Shown: positions 9,848-17,533, numbered from the stretch's first letter. The stretch is 40,712 bases of DNA from Lachnospiraceae bacterium G11 (GCA_900103495.1 FMWZ01000023.1:1-40712), one strand, 5' to 3'. Notes: generated by a model not told the origin, from the letters alone. Program-made: numbers and translations.

Positions 9848-11155
9848 ATGGACGGAAGCTGGAATATCAAAAAACAATTTCTTGTACGTGCGGTACTGCC
9901 TGTAATAGGCCTTGGCCTGATTCTTGCAATTTGCGGCTATTATTCCTTCAGGTTCGCAATGCTTGGAGAAGCCAGAAGAGACCTTGAAAATGTGGGAAAT
10001 GCAGTGCTTCTTTATTACGATTACACCTACCCCGGGGATTTCGAGCTTTCGGCTGAGGAAAGTTCCGGCAAGACAAAGTATGAACTCTTAAAGGGTGATA
10101 CCGTGGTTACCAGGGAATACTCTTTCATGGATGATCTTAAGGAGCGTACCAACATTGATGTAACCATCTATTATGCCGACACCATAATCCTTACAACCAT
10201 CGGCTCAGAAGATGGAGTAAGACCTGTGGGCTACGGATGCCCCGACAAGATTCTTGAAGAAGTTTTAAATGCGGGACAGACCAACTTCTATTCCGACACA
10301 GTTATAGGCGATGTGAATTACTACGCTTATTTTTCACCAATAAAGAATTCGGAGGGAAAGATTGTGGGCATGATTTTTGCCGGCAAGCCCTCTGAGGAGA
10401 TTCAAAAGAGCCTGATTAAGGCATTGATTCCACTTATCCTTATAGGAATCGTTCTGGTTATCGGAATCGGTGCAGCAAGTGCCGCTTCGGGACAGCGCTT
10501 CGTATCAGCCATCGAGAAGGTGGATACATACTTTAAAGCGGTTTCCGAGGGTAACTTGAATGCTCTCCTTCACCAGGAGGTTGCGGGACGAAAGGACGAG
10601 CTTGGCAACATGGCAAGAAACGCCCAGACCATGCAGAAATCCTTAAAGAAACTGATCGAGTGTGACGGCCTTACAGAACTTTTCAACCGCCGTTACGCAG
10701 AGAAGAGACTGAATCAGGTCTACACCAAAAATACTGCCAACGAAGCTCCTTTTTGTGTTTCAATAGTAGATATTGATTTTTTCAAAAAAGTAAATGATAC
10801 CTACGGACATGAGGCCGGCGACATTGTTCTTAAGGGAGTTTCCAGAATCCTTGAGAAGAACATTCAGGGCAAGGGCTACGTGGCAAGATGGGGCGGCGAG
10901 GAATTCCTTATGGTTTTCGAGCAGTCGACTGTTAAGGAAGCTGCAGAAATCTTAGAGAGAATCAGAGGCCAGATAGAGGAATCCACTTTTGTTTCCGGCC
11001 CTGATGTGATTCGTGTTACAATATCTTCCGGAGTAACTGAAAGAAGGGACGGAGTAGGCCTTAACGAGCTTCTTAAGGAAGCGGATGACAGACTCTACTA
11101 CGGCAAACAGTCCGGAAGAAACAGGGTTATCAGTTCTCCTGTACCAAATGCATAA
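9848..11155 (+). CDS. Membrane diguanylate cyclase with extracellular Cache-like sensor and HAMP
   Basis: A predicted 435-residue sensor enzyme making cyclic di-GMP. It has one N-terminal membrane helix (about 13-35), an extracytoplasmic single-Cache-like domain and a second helix (about 198-220). A HAMP-like linker and a GGDEF domain with DGLTELFNRR and the active-site motif RWGGEEF (347-353) follow. The inhibitory RxxD site expected just before the GGEEF motif is absent (the stretch reads KGYVAR). ATG 9848 was chosen because GAAGGAGG (9836-9843) precedes it. It lies 19 nt after mfd and is probably in the same transcript. The sensed ligand is unknown. Confidence 0.88.
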   Translation: MDGSWNIKKQFLVRAVLPVIGLGLILAICGYYSFRFAMLGEARRDLENVGNAVLLYYDYTYPGDFELSAEESSGKTKYELLKGDTVVTREYSFMDDLKERTNIDVTIYYADTIILTTIGSEDGVRPVGYGCPDKILEEVLNAGQTNFYSDTVIGDVNYYAYFSPIKNSEGKIVGMIFAGKPSEEIQKSLIKALIPLILIGIVLVIGIGAASAASGQRFVSAIEKVDTYFKAVSEGNLNALLHQEVAGRKDELGNMARNAQTMQKSLKKLIECDGLTELFNRRYAEKRLNQVYTKNTANEAPFCVSIVDIDFFKKVNDTYGHEAGDIVLKGVSRILEKNIQGKGYVARWGGEEFLMVFEQSTVKEAAEILERIRGQIEESTFVSGPDVIRVTISSGVTERRDGVGLNELLKEADDRLYYGKQSGRNRVISSPVPNA

Positions 11156-11170
11156 AAAGATGGGTCATAC

Positions 11171-11959
11171 ATGGAAAAAGAAGAAAAGATGATTCAGTGC
11201 TCCAAGTGCGGAGCAACGATAAAGGAGTCACAGGCGTATTGTAATTACTGCGGCTCCATAAATATTCTAGGGGCCGAAATCGACTATTTAAACAAGCTTG
11301 AGAATGTAAGAAGCGATTTGGCCGAAATGGGTGACGACTCCGATGAGGAGTTTAAGAAAACCGTTAAACTTAGCACCAAATATATCATTATCATCCTGGC
11401 TGTGGCGGTGGTTCTGATCCTTGGCTATTTTGGCATACGATATGCTGTTAATAAAGCTGAGGACAGTCATTACTCTGCATCCTATAATGAGATGCAGGAG
11501 ATTTTTGCAGGGCTAAATGCTATGTATGAAGCCGGAGACCTGGAGGGCTTAAGGAAGTTCTATCAAGAGGAGAATCACAGCGATAACTACAGAGTTTATG
11601 ACTGGGAGCACTACTACTTTATTTCTGTTTACTCCTACAGGGCATGGTTTATGGAGGCGCTTGAGAAATACAGGAACCCCTATGATGAGGCAGATAAATT
11701 AAACGCAAGAAAATGGGCCATCCATGATGCGGTTAACCTGCATTTTGACGCCGAAAAGGAATTCAGTGTAAGGCAGATGACCGAGGATGAGGTGGTGCAG
11801 GTTGAAGCCTGGGCAGCGGAGACCGAGAGGATCCTTTTGGATGAGGGAATCATAACCGAGAAACAGTGGAATGATTTGTGCGCAGTCTACGTAAACGAGG
11901 ACGGCACATACATGATGGTTGACGATTACATCAAGTATTTCGATGAGAATCTTGAGTAG
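11171..11959 (+). CDS. Zinc-ribbon single-pass membrane protein, function unknown
   Basis: A 262-residue protein with an N-terminal zinc ribbon (CSKC ... CNYC), an acidic linker and one strong membrane helix at about residues 73-93. An acidic, aromatic-rich extracytoplasmic domain follows. No family of known function is recognised. ATG 11171 has a weak ribosome site; an in-frame ATG at 11189 (MIQCSKCG) is an alternative. It is the first of three consecutive membrane proteins behind the diguanylate cyclase. Zinc ribbon inside and a soluble domain outside suggest a signalling or assembly role, but that is speculation. Confidence 0.75.
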   Translation: MEKEEKMIQCSKCGATIKESQAYCNYCGSINILGAEIDYLNKLENVRSDLAEMGDDSDEEFKKTVKLSTKYIIIILAVAVVLILGYFGIRYAVNKAEDSHYSASYNEMQEIFAGLNAMYEAGDLEGLRKFYQEENHSDNYRVYDWEHYYFISVYSYRAWFMEALEKYRNPYDEADKLNARKWAIHDAVNLHFDAEKEFSVRQMTEDEVVQVEAWAAETERILLDEGIITEKQWNDLCAVYVNEDGTYMMVDDYIKYFDENLE

Positions 11960-11977
11960 ATATAAAGAGGAGAGTAC

Positions 11978-12820
11978 ATGGCAACAGCACCTACAACACA
12001 ATGCCCCTTTTGCGGTGCACCCTTAACTTTGGAGGGTGACTACTGTCCAAACTGCGGAAGCAAAAAGCAGCAGTTTACCGAGCACAGGGCAAATATGAAA
12101 GCATATAAGAAGGCCTTTGAGGACACCAGAAATACGGTGGTTGCGGAGAACAGGAGGGACAGCAAGAAAGCTGCCGCCATCGCAGTCATCGCGGTTTTGA
12201 TTGCCCTGATTCTTGCTGAATTTGTAGTTACAAGAAATGCCTACAGAATAATGGCGAAGCACCAGGCAAACGTGGCCAAAAGAAACTCTGTGGCTGTTCT
12301 TGCGGCCATGAATCGTTATGAGGGAAAAGAGCAGTACAAGTTCATAAGCGAGATGTGGTACGAGAACAACCTTCGTTATCTTAATGAGGAGAAAGGCTTT
12401 AGAGAATACCACGCGGTAGCCGCCATGGCGGATGCTTACGGAAACGTTGTAAGCGAGATTTCAAGTTTCATGAGACTTATAGCTGATCCGGAGTCGGATT
12501 ACGAAGGGTTTGAAACCGGAGTTGAGCGACGGGCCGGTTATGTGGCGGACTACTACCACAGCTTCCTTAAGAAATATGAAGCCTATGTGACGAATTTTAA
12601 GCCCGATGATAAGTATTACACCTATCACCCCGACGGATTTACCGAAGAACACATGGAAACCTACGGGAAGCTTAAAGAGAACTTAAGATGCATGATCTCA
12701 TACTACTATGGAATCCCCATGGAAGAGATGGACGATTTTGATAAGCTTTCACAAGCCAAGAAATCAATACGTCTTATAGATGCTGCGGAGGAAAAATATG
12801 TCGACAACGCCACAGAATAA
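11978..12820 (+). CDS. Zinc-ribbon single-pass membrane protein, function unknown
   Basis: A 280-residue protein with the same plan as its upstream neighbour: a zinc ribbon (CPFC ... CPNC, residues 9-30), a charged segment, a membrane helix (about 67-87) and an alpha-helical, acidic outer domain. AAAGAGGAGA (11965-11974) is a good ribosome site. The 3' end overlaps the next gene by 23 nt. It is probably a diverged relative of the preceding gene by architecture rather than by close sequence. No function is proposed. Confidence 0.75.
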   Translation: MATAPTTQCPFCGAPLTLEGDYCPNCGSKKQQFTEHRANMKAYKKAFEDTRNTVVAENRRDSKKAAAIAVIAVLIALILAEFVVTRNAYRIMAKHQANVAKRNSVAVLAAMNRYEGKEQYKFISEMWYENNLRYLNEEKGFREYHAVAAMADAYGNVVSEISSFMRLIADPESDYEGFETGVERRAGYVADYYHSFLKKYEAYVTNFKPDDKYYTYHPDGFTEEHMETYGKLKENLRCMISYYYGIPMEEMDDFDKLSQAKKSIRLIDAAEEKYVDNATE

Positions 12821-13241
12821 TCAAATGAATAACGGGGTCAATGTTAAACTTGGCCTGGCCTATAAGATAATAATGATTGTACTTGTCATTGTTTTTCTTA
12901 TCATGGGAATAAGAATGATAAATGAACTTAATGACGCCGGACCCTACAGGGGGTCGAGCTTCAGCAGTGTGGAATTCCGCCTTGCAAATAAGGACTTTTA
13001 CAATATTAACGAGTGGTTTGCCAGAAAATCGGCATTTTTTGATTCTTTTTCCGGCAAAGAAGAAAACCTTGGAGCTGTGGGCAAATACTATGAGCAGGCC
13101 CTTCCTTACTACGCACTAAAGGCAGCAGGCGTATCCCGTGCTTCCGACTACTATGAGAGAATGGAAGAGTATAAAGGACAGATGGGAGAGTATGAGAACC
13201 AGGCTGATATAATAGATGAGATGCTTGGTGGAATTAATTAA
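12798..13241 (+). CDS. Small single-pass membrane protein, function unknown
   Basis: A 147-residue protein starting MSTTPQNNQ at ATG 12798 behind GGAGG (12787-12791); an in-frame start at 12780 lies upstream of that ribosome site and is less likely. A membrane helix spans about residues 17-37 and a charged helical domain follows. It overlaps the previous gene by 23 nt, so it is translated from the same message. Unlike the two upstream proteins it has no zinc ribbon, but it shares their membrane-plus-helical-domain plan and may belong to one complex. Confidence 0.7.
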   Translation: MSTTPQNNQMNNGVNVKLGLAYKIIMIVLVIVFLIMGIRMINELNDAGPYRGSSFSSVEFRLANKDFYNINEWFARKSAFFDSFSGKEENLGAVGKYYEQALPYYALKAAGVSRASDYYERMEEYKGQMGEYENQADIIDEMLGGIN

Positions 13242-13259
13242 TTCTTTTGTTGGTAAGTT

Positions 13260-14618
13260 ATGAAATCTAGAAATTTTCTTAAAGTGAGAGATGGATTCTA
13301 CCATGAACTTTTCGTTCTGGTAATTCCCATCGTAATACAGAACCTTATTACATCCGCTGTTTCAATGGCGGATGTAGTTATGCTTGGAAGACTGGACCAG
13401 ACTTCCCTTTCGGCTTCAAGCCTTGCGGGACAGGTGCAGTTTCTTCTCAATATTGTTTTCTTCGGGCTGGCTTCGGCCTTAACCATTCTTGCTTCCCAGT
13501 ACTGGGGCAAGAAGGATACAGCTGTTGTTGGAAAGATTCTCGGAATCGGCCTTATTATCTCTGTGGTACTTTGCGGCCTTGCCACTATTCTTGCTTTGTT
13601 TATCCCGGAAAGGGTAATAAGCATCTGGACCAATATTCCGGAATTACAGGCAGCAGGCGCCAAGTACTTAAGATACGTGGCCCTTTCCTATCTCTTTGCA
13701 GGATTCTCGCAGCCCTACCTTTCAATCATGAAGGCCTGCGAGAGGGTAATGCTTTCAACAATGATTTCCGCCGTTACCCTTGGCGCAAACATTGTTCTTA
13801 ATGCATGCCTTATTTTTGGTCTCGGCCCCTTCCCGAGACTTGGAATTATCGGTGCGGCCATAGCTACCACCATAGTAAGGGGAATCGAACTTCTTATTTG
13901 CATTATTGATTTCTATCGCCAGAAAGCCCTGCCAAGAAGCATCTCGAATATGTTTAATATTCCGGGGTACCTGGTTAAGGACTTTATTAAATATTGCCTC
14001 CCGGCATTCATTAATGATGCCATGTGGGGCCTGGCCTTTAACATGAATTCAATAATCATGGGACATCTGGAGACAGATATAGTGGCGGCTAATTCAATTG
14101 TTACCGTTGCCAGAGATCTGGTTACAACAGTGGGATTCGGCATCTCTGCGGCTTCCTCAATCATGCTTGGAAAGACCATTGGAGAGAACCGATTGGAGGA
14201 TGCCAGAAGCGATGCTTCATCATTCCTTAAGGTTGCCTTTCTTGCTTCCGTGATACAGGGGCTGGTGTTGCTTGCAATAAGTCCCATAATTCCAAAGTTT
14301 GTGAACCTGTCGGAAACCGCCAACCACTACCTTAAGATAATGCTTCTTATCAATACGGTTTACCAGATGGGGCAGATTATAAACACCGTGCTCATCGCCT
14401 CCCTCTTCAGATGTGGCGGCGACTCCAAGTACGGCATGTATCTTGATATATTCAGCATGTGGTTCTTCGCAGTGCCCTTAGGCCTCATAAGCGCCTTCGT
14501 GCTGAAGCTTCCATCCATCATAGTCTACCTTCTGATGTGCACCGACGAATTCGCCAAGATGCCCTTCGCCCTCTGGCACTATAAGAAGGGGAACTGGATT
14601 AAGAATTTGACGAGGTAA
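13260..14618 (+). CDS. MATE-family multidrug/sodium antiporter
   Basis: A 452-residue polytopic protein with about 12 hydrophobic helices in two related halves, characteristic of MATE transporters. The first helix region reads VIQNLITSAVSMADVVMLGRL, and later segments contain GAAIATTI and FRCGGDSKYGM, typical of the family. It would export organic cations or metabolites using Na+ or H+ gradients. The ribosome site GGTAAG is weak. It begins 18 nt after the zinc-ribbon cluster but is probably functionally independent. Substrate cannot be told from sequence. Confidence 0.9.
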   Translation: MKSRNFLKVRDGFYHELFVLVIPIVIQNLITSAVSMADVVMLGRLDQTSLSASSLAGQVQFLLNIVFFGLASALTILASQYWGKKDTAVVGKILGIGLIISVVLCGLATILALFIPERVISIWTNIPELQAAGAKYLRYVALSYLFAGFSQPYLSIMKACERVMLSTMISAVTLGANIVLNACLIFGLGPFPRLGIIGAAIATTIVRGIELLICIIDFYRQKALPRSISNMFNIPGYLVKDFIKYCLPAFINDAMWGLAFNMNSIIMGHLETDIVAANSIVTVARDLVTTVGFGISAASSIMLGKTIGENRLEDARSDASSFLKVAFLASVIQGLVLLAISPIIPKFVNLSETANHYLKIMLLINTVYQMGQIINTVLIASLFRCGGDSKYGMYLDIFSMWFFAVPLGLISAFVLKLPSIIVYLLMCTDEFAKMPFALWHYKKGNWIKNLTR

Positions 14619-15011
14619 GGGGTGGGCGCCCGATCTTGCCATTATTCTGGGCTCCAATCTTGTATTAACCGCTCAGTTCCACCGCCCTTCGTGCGATTCC
14701 CCTGCACCATCTGGGGCCATCCGCCCCTCATTATGCCCGTATTCTGCTATTATTTTGCCCCCGAGCGGATAAAATCATAAAAATCCGAATTTTATATGCC
14801 TATTTTTGTATTATGTCAACCACATTGGTTAACATAAATTGGGCGAAGGTTTACATAACACCGATTTGGTCAACATAACTCCACAAAATATCCCCAAAAT
14901 AGAAAAATGCAGCATATAAAAACAAGCATTTCATGTTTTTTATCCGTCACCCTGATTATTACCCAAAAGTTATGTTAACCATTCAGCAATACGAACAGGG
15001 AAGGAAAAATA
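14619..15011. other. Long AT-rich intergenic spacer with repeated GGTTAACATAA boxes
   Basis: No gene is apparent. The first ~140 bp are C-rich on this strand without convincing repeats. The second half carries five 11-bp boxes of consensus GGTTAACATAA: 14811-14821 (reverse), 14827-14837, 14848-14858, 14868-14878 and 14970-14980 (reverse). The first two form a dyad with a 5-bp centre. The next two follow at 20-21 bp steps. Confidence 0.6.
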
Positions 15012-15039
15012 TCAACAAAGCCTCAAGTGAGAGTATAAT
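15012..15039 (+). promoter_or_regulatory. Probable sigma-A promoter of the small-gene cluster
   Basis: TCAACA (15012-15017), 16-bp spacer and TATAAT (15034-15039), about 60 bp upstream of ATG 15103. Confidence 0.55.
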
Positions 15040-15102
15040 AACTTTGGCGAACATTTTAAAATGCCAGCCGATTGACTTAATGGAACCACAAGGAGAAAAA
15101 CA

Positions 15103-15330
15103 ATGAACCCAGCATCAATGATGAAATTTATGTCCGCAATGAACACTTTCAAGAGTAACCATCCGAAGTTTGCGGCCTTTATGGAGCTTCTTATTAAGAG
15201 CGGCGTAACCGAGGGTACCGTCATCGAGATTACCATGACGAAACCCGGAGAAGAACCTGTTACTGCAAACATGAAAGTGCTACAATCAGATATAGAATTA
15301 TTCCAGTCATTAAAGGATATGAAATCATAA
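15103..15330 (+). CDS. Small conserved-looking protein of unknown function
   Basis: A 75-residue soluble protein (MNPASMMKFM...) with a good ribosome site AAGGAG (15090-15095). It contains a helical N-terminus, a TEGTVIEITM strand and a C-terminal helix. No membrane segment, metal site or known motif is seen. The next gene starts 16 nt downstream, suggesting co-transcription with the 128-residue protein. Confidence 0.65.
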   Translation: MNPASMMKFMSAMNTFKSNHPKFAAFMELLIKSGVTEGTVIEITMTKPGEEPVTANMKVLQSDIELFQSLKDMKS

Positions 15331-15346
15331 GCGTAAGAGGCGCGAT

Positions 15347-15733
15347 ATGGCTAATCTGATTATTGATACTACAAAGATAAAGGTATATGAGAGGCTTGAG
15401 TTTTTGGCAGAAGCTACGGGAAAGGATGCGGGCTTCGCTGACAAGCTTTGGCAGAGCCTTCTTGATCACGAGGACCTTTACTGGGAGTTCGTCCATTACC
15501 TTCAGACAGGAAATATCAAGGATGGAATCAAGTTCCATGGATATTCGCTGATTGATCTTTATGTGCACAGAATCGATTGCTACAACATAATTAATGATAC
15601 CGGCAAGAACACTGCAGCATGCAATAAGGAGTCCATGGTGCTCGAGACTTTTATGGCCATGGCGGAGCTGATGGCGGACCCTGAGGGTTACATCAAACGC
15701 ATGAATGAAGGCCGGGGAATGGATAAACTGTGA
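15347..15733 (+). CDS. Hypothetical protein, 128 residues
   Basis: A soluble, mostly helical acidic protein (MANLIIDTTKIKVYERLEF...) behind AGAGGCG (15335-15341). It has aromatic-rich helices (DLYWEFVHYL) and ends MDKL. It is not recognised. The stop overlaps the extended -10 promoter of the next gene. The preceding 75-residue gene is probably co-transcribed. Confidence 0.65.
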   Translation: MANLIIDTTKIKVYERLEFLAEATGKDAGFADKLWQSLLDHEDLYWEFVHYLQTGNIKDGIKFHGYSLIDLYVHRIDCYNIINDTGKNTAACNKESMVLETFMAMAELMADPEGYIKRMNEGRGMDKL

Positions 15734-15739
15734 TATAAT
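15731..15739 (+). promoter_or_regulatory. Extended -10 promoter of the GlsB-like gene
   Basis: TGATATAAT (15731-15739) is an extended -10 element with no obvious -35. It overlaps the stop region of the upstream gene and lies 29 bp before ATG 15768, so the membrane-protein gene can be transcribed independently. Confidence 0.55.
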
Positions 15740-15767
15740 AAAAGAAAAACATGGAGGTAATTGCACT

Positions 15768-16007
15768 ATGTGGTCATTTATCGTTTCATTAATTATCGGT
15801 GGAGTTTCCGGCTGGATTGCTGGCCAGATCATGAAATCCACACATTCAACAATCATTAACATCGTCCTTGGTTTACTCGGCGGCGTTGTCGGCGGATTCC
15901 TTGGAAGCCTTATCGGAGTAGGAGCTACCAACTGGATCGGCTCAATCCTTATTTCAGTTGTGGGTGCTTGCATCCTTATTTGGGTTTACAGAAAGTTATT
16001 TAAGTAA
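15768..16007 (+). CDS. GlsB/YeaQ/YmgE-family stress-response membrane protein
   Basis: A 79-residue, very hydrophobic protein with three predicted membrane helices and glycine-zipper-like stretches (LLGGVVGGFLG). It matches the transglycosylase-associated/GlsB family in size and pattern, starting MWSFIVSLIIGG and ending with a basic tail. GGAGGT (15753-15758) fixes the start at ATG 15768, not the upstream in-frame one. The family is linked to general and envelope stress in Gram-positives, but its molecular role is unknown. Confidence 0.85.
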   Translation: MWSFIVSLIIGGVSGWIAGQIMKSTHSTIINIVLGLLGGVVGGFLGSLIGVGATNWIGSILISVVGACILIWVYRKLFK

Positions 16008-16009
16008 TT

Positions 16010-17086
16010 ATGCCAAGTCATCATTCATCAAGCAGCCATAGTTCACATTCAAGCCACCACTCGTCGAGCCATCACAGCAGCTCCAGGAGCTACCACAGCT
16101 CCAGCTCACACTCAAGCAGATCCTATTCGAGCGGAGGCAGTTCATACCACAGCTACACCACCAGAAGCAGAAGCAATCAGCCCACAGGCTACAAAGGCCC
16201 TACTTCAAGAATTTACCGCTGTAAAAATCATGACTACGTTTTCTACGCTTCTTCCTGGGTGGACTCTAGGACAGGTCGGCAGTATCAGACCGGTTACTAC
16301 GACGAGAACGGAAACTACTATAGAGATGTAGTGTTCACGCAGCAGGGTAAGATTCTTGAAAATGCCACCGCTGTGGTCCGTTGCGATTACTGCGGCACGG
16401 AAGATTCAAGACCCTGGGCAGACAGGGAGAAACCTTGTGAGCACTGTGGCGGAAATGTTACGGTTGTTTCTCAGGTGGACGAACTTGAGAATACAGGTAC
16501 ATGGATTACAAGTTCCGGAAATGCCGGCAAGGGATGTCTTATAGCTGTGCTGGTTATGGTATTGCTGCCTTTTGTTATCGGAATATTCGGCTGTACCGCC
16601 GGGGCTATATATCGGGCTGTGAGGGGACCGTTTGCCAATTATTCCCAGGAAAGATTTAGCGATTACAGCTATGAATCCGAAGCGGAGCCTTACACAGACA
16701 TCGGCACCTACGGTAATACCAACAAGCTTGGGAATACACTGTACCTGACGGGTGACAATGGTACTTACTTTATTACAACCAAAGAGGTATACCAGGCGAA
16801 TTACCAGGACGGTGGTTACAAGAGAATGGTTCTTGATTCCGACGGAAACTATTACGACAAGGAAACCGAGGGATATGCCTATTTGAATGAGGACATAGAT
16901 CCTGCCCAGTTCCAATACTGGTTTGAAGGCATCTCCTCAGAATACGGCGACTACGGCTGGATGGAATATGACCCTGACGAGAGTCGTTGGTATATCGAGG
17001 TTGACTCCGGTGAGTGGGAACCCTTGGACAATTCTGTTTATGAAGCTAACAAGGACCGTTTGTGGCATATATACTATGTGCCGTAG
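16010..17086 (+). CDS. His/Ser-rich membrane protein with internal zinc ribbon
   Basis: A 358-residue protein whose first ~55 residues are almost only Ser, His, Arg and Tyr. A zinc ribbon (CDYC ... CEHC, about residues 125-145) and a membrane helix (about 178-200) follow. The remainder is a Tyr/Asp/Gly-rich outer domain with strand-like repeats (YYDENGNYYRD, LDSDGNYYDK). ATG 16010 lies 2 nt after the GlsB-like stop with no clear ribosome site, so translation is probably coupled. The His-rich head could bind metal ions (inference). No function is recognised. Confidence 0.75.
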   Translation: MPSHHSSSSHSSHSSHHSSSHHSSSRSYHSSSSHSSRSYSSGGSSYHSYTTRSRSNQPTGYKGPTSRIYRCKNHDYVFYASSWVDSRTGRQYQTGYYDENGNYYRDVVFTQQGKILENATAVVRCDYCGTEDSRPWADREKPCEHCGGNVTVVSQVDELENTGTWITSSGNAGKGCLIAVLVMVLLPFVIGIFGCTAGAIYRAVRGPFANYSQERFSDYSYESEAEPYTDIGTYGNTNKLGNTLYLTGDNGTYFITTKEVYQANYQDGGYKRMVLDSDGNYYDKETEGYAYLNEDIDPAQFQYWFEGISSEYGDYGWMEYDPDESRWYIEVDSGEWEPLDNSVYEANKDRLWHIYYVP

Positions 17087-17103
17087 AGGGCCCGAGAGAC
17101 TAC

Positions 17104-17131
17104 TTGAAATAAACTCAGAAAATGCTATAAT
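17104..17131 (+). promoter_or_regulatory. Promoter of antisense (antitoxin) RNA
   Basis: TTGAAA (17104-17109), 16-bp spacer, TATAAT (17126-17131) with TGc at 17123-17125. It faces the convergent toxin gene. Confidence 0.8.
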
Positions 17132-17137
17132 ATAAAC

Positions 17138-17222
17138 ACAAAGGCATTACCGATAGACGGTTGCCCTATATCTTTTGGTTAAAAATGACCGCAGACTTCT
17201 CAGGACTGGCGGTCATTTTTAT
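17138..17222 (+). ncRNA. Candidate type I antitoxin RNA (convergent to a holin-like toxin)
   Basis: A ~85-nt transcript is predicted from the promoter at 17104-17131 to the hairpin AAAAATGACCGC / GCGGTCATTTTT (17181-17192 and 17209-17220). It has no coding capacity of note. Its 3' part overlaps the last codons and terminator of the minus-strand toxin gene, so the two RNAs are complementary there. The 5' part contains ACCGATAGACGGT, a small hairpin, which recurs in the second copy at 40258-40280. The same arrangement is known for txpA/ratA and bsrG/SR4. Confidence 0.75.
17181..17220. terminator. Shared bidirectional terminator hairpin of the toxin-antitoxin locus
   Basis: A 12-bp stem (17181-17192 with 17209-17220) is bounded by A5 and T5 and can end transcription from both sides. 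The toxin stop codon (17200-17202) lies in its loop. Confidence 0.75.
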
Positions 17223-17298
17223 GTGCAATCTTATAAATAAGACCGGCGAAAGCTACTAGGAAAAGTCCAATCTGTATTAAATCAGAGTAACTAACCAT
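17200..17298 (-). CDS. Holin-like type I toxin peptide
   Basis: A 32-residue peptide beginning MVSYSDLIQI, with one membrane helix (about residues 6-24) and a charged tail YKIAHKNDRQS. Size, M-x-x-Y-x-x-L start, single helix and basic tail match the TxpA/holin-like toxin family (Hol_Tox). A very strong ribosome site AGGGGGTG precedes ATG 17298. A GGGGC/GCCCC hairpin just upstream could mask it. The gene is overlapped at its 3' end by the convergent antisense RNA. Expected action is membrane damage or depolarisation when unpaired from its antitoxin (family knowledge). Confidence 0.82.
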   Translation of the reverse strand: MVSYSDLIQIGLFLVAFAGLIYKIAHKNDRQS

Positions 17299-17390
17299 GG
17301 CAATCACCCCCTTTCTTACAGGGGCACACCGCCCCCTAATAAGAGGACAAACCGCCTACCGCTAGGTAACACCTTTGCTATAATTATTTT

Positions 17391-17420
17391 ATTATATCGA
17401 ACAAGTGTTTGCAATATGAA
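17391..17420 (-). promoter_or_regulatory. Toxin promoter
   Basis: Reading the minus strand: TTCATA (17420-17415), 18-bp spacer, TATAAT (17396-17391). The predicted message starts near 17384, about 86 nt before the toxin ATG, and its 5' end resembles that of the antitoxin RNA. Confidence 0.6.
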
Positions 17421-17498
17421 AATGCAAATATTATAGTGCAGATGAATAAAACAGGACAAATTGTTAAATATGTTGGACTTAATTCGCCAGGGTCCCTC

Positions 17499-17527
17499 TT
17501 GACAAGTATAGAAATACCGCCTACAAT
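17499..17527 (+). promoter_or_regulatory. Sigma-A promoter of the ileS T-box leader
   Basis: Consensus TTGACA (17499-17504), 17-bp spacer, TACAAT (17522-17527). Transcription should begin near 17534. Confidence 0.88.
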
Positions 17528-17533
17528 AACCCA

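Noticed and set aside
14619-14810. A third dyad array in the C-rich half of the MATE downstream spacer
   Set aside because: Short motifs such as ATTCTG and CTGGGG recur but without a constant step or complementary arms.
15705-15767. N-terminal extension of the GlsB-like protein
   Set aside because: It overlaps the preceding gene and the promoter; GGAGGT points to ATG 15768.
17149-17156. ACCGATAG in the antitoxin RNA as a sigma-28 -10 element
   Set aside because: No TAAA lies 15 bp upstream, and the same sequence is part of a repeated RNA hairpin.
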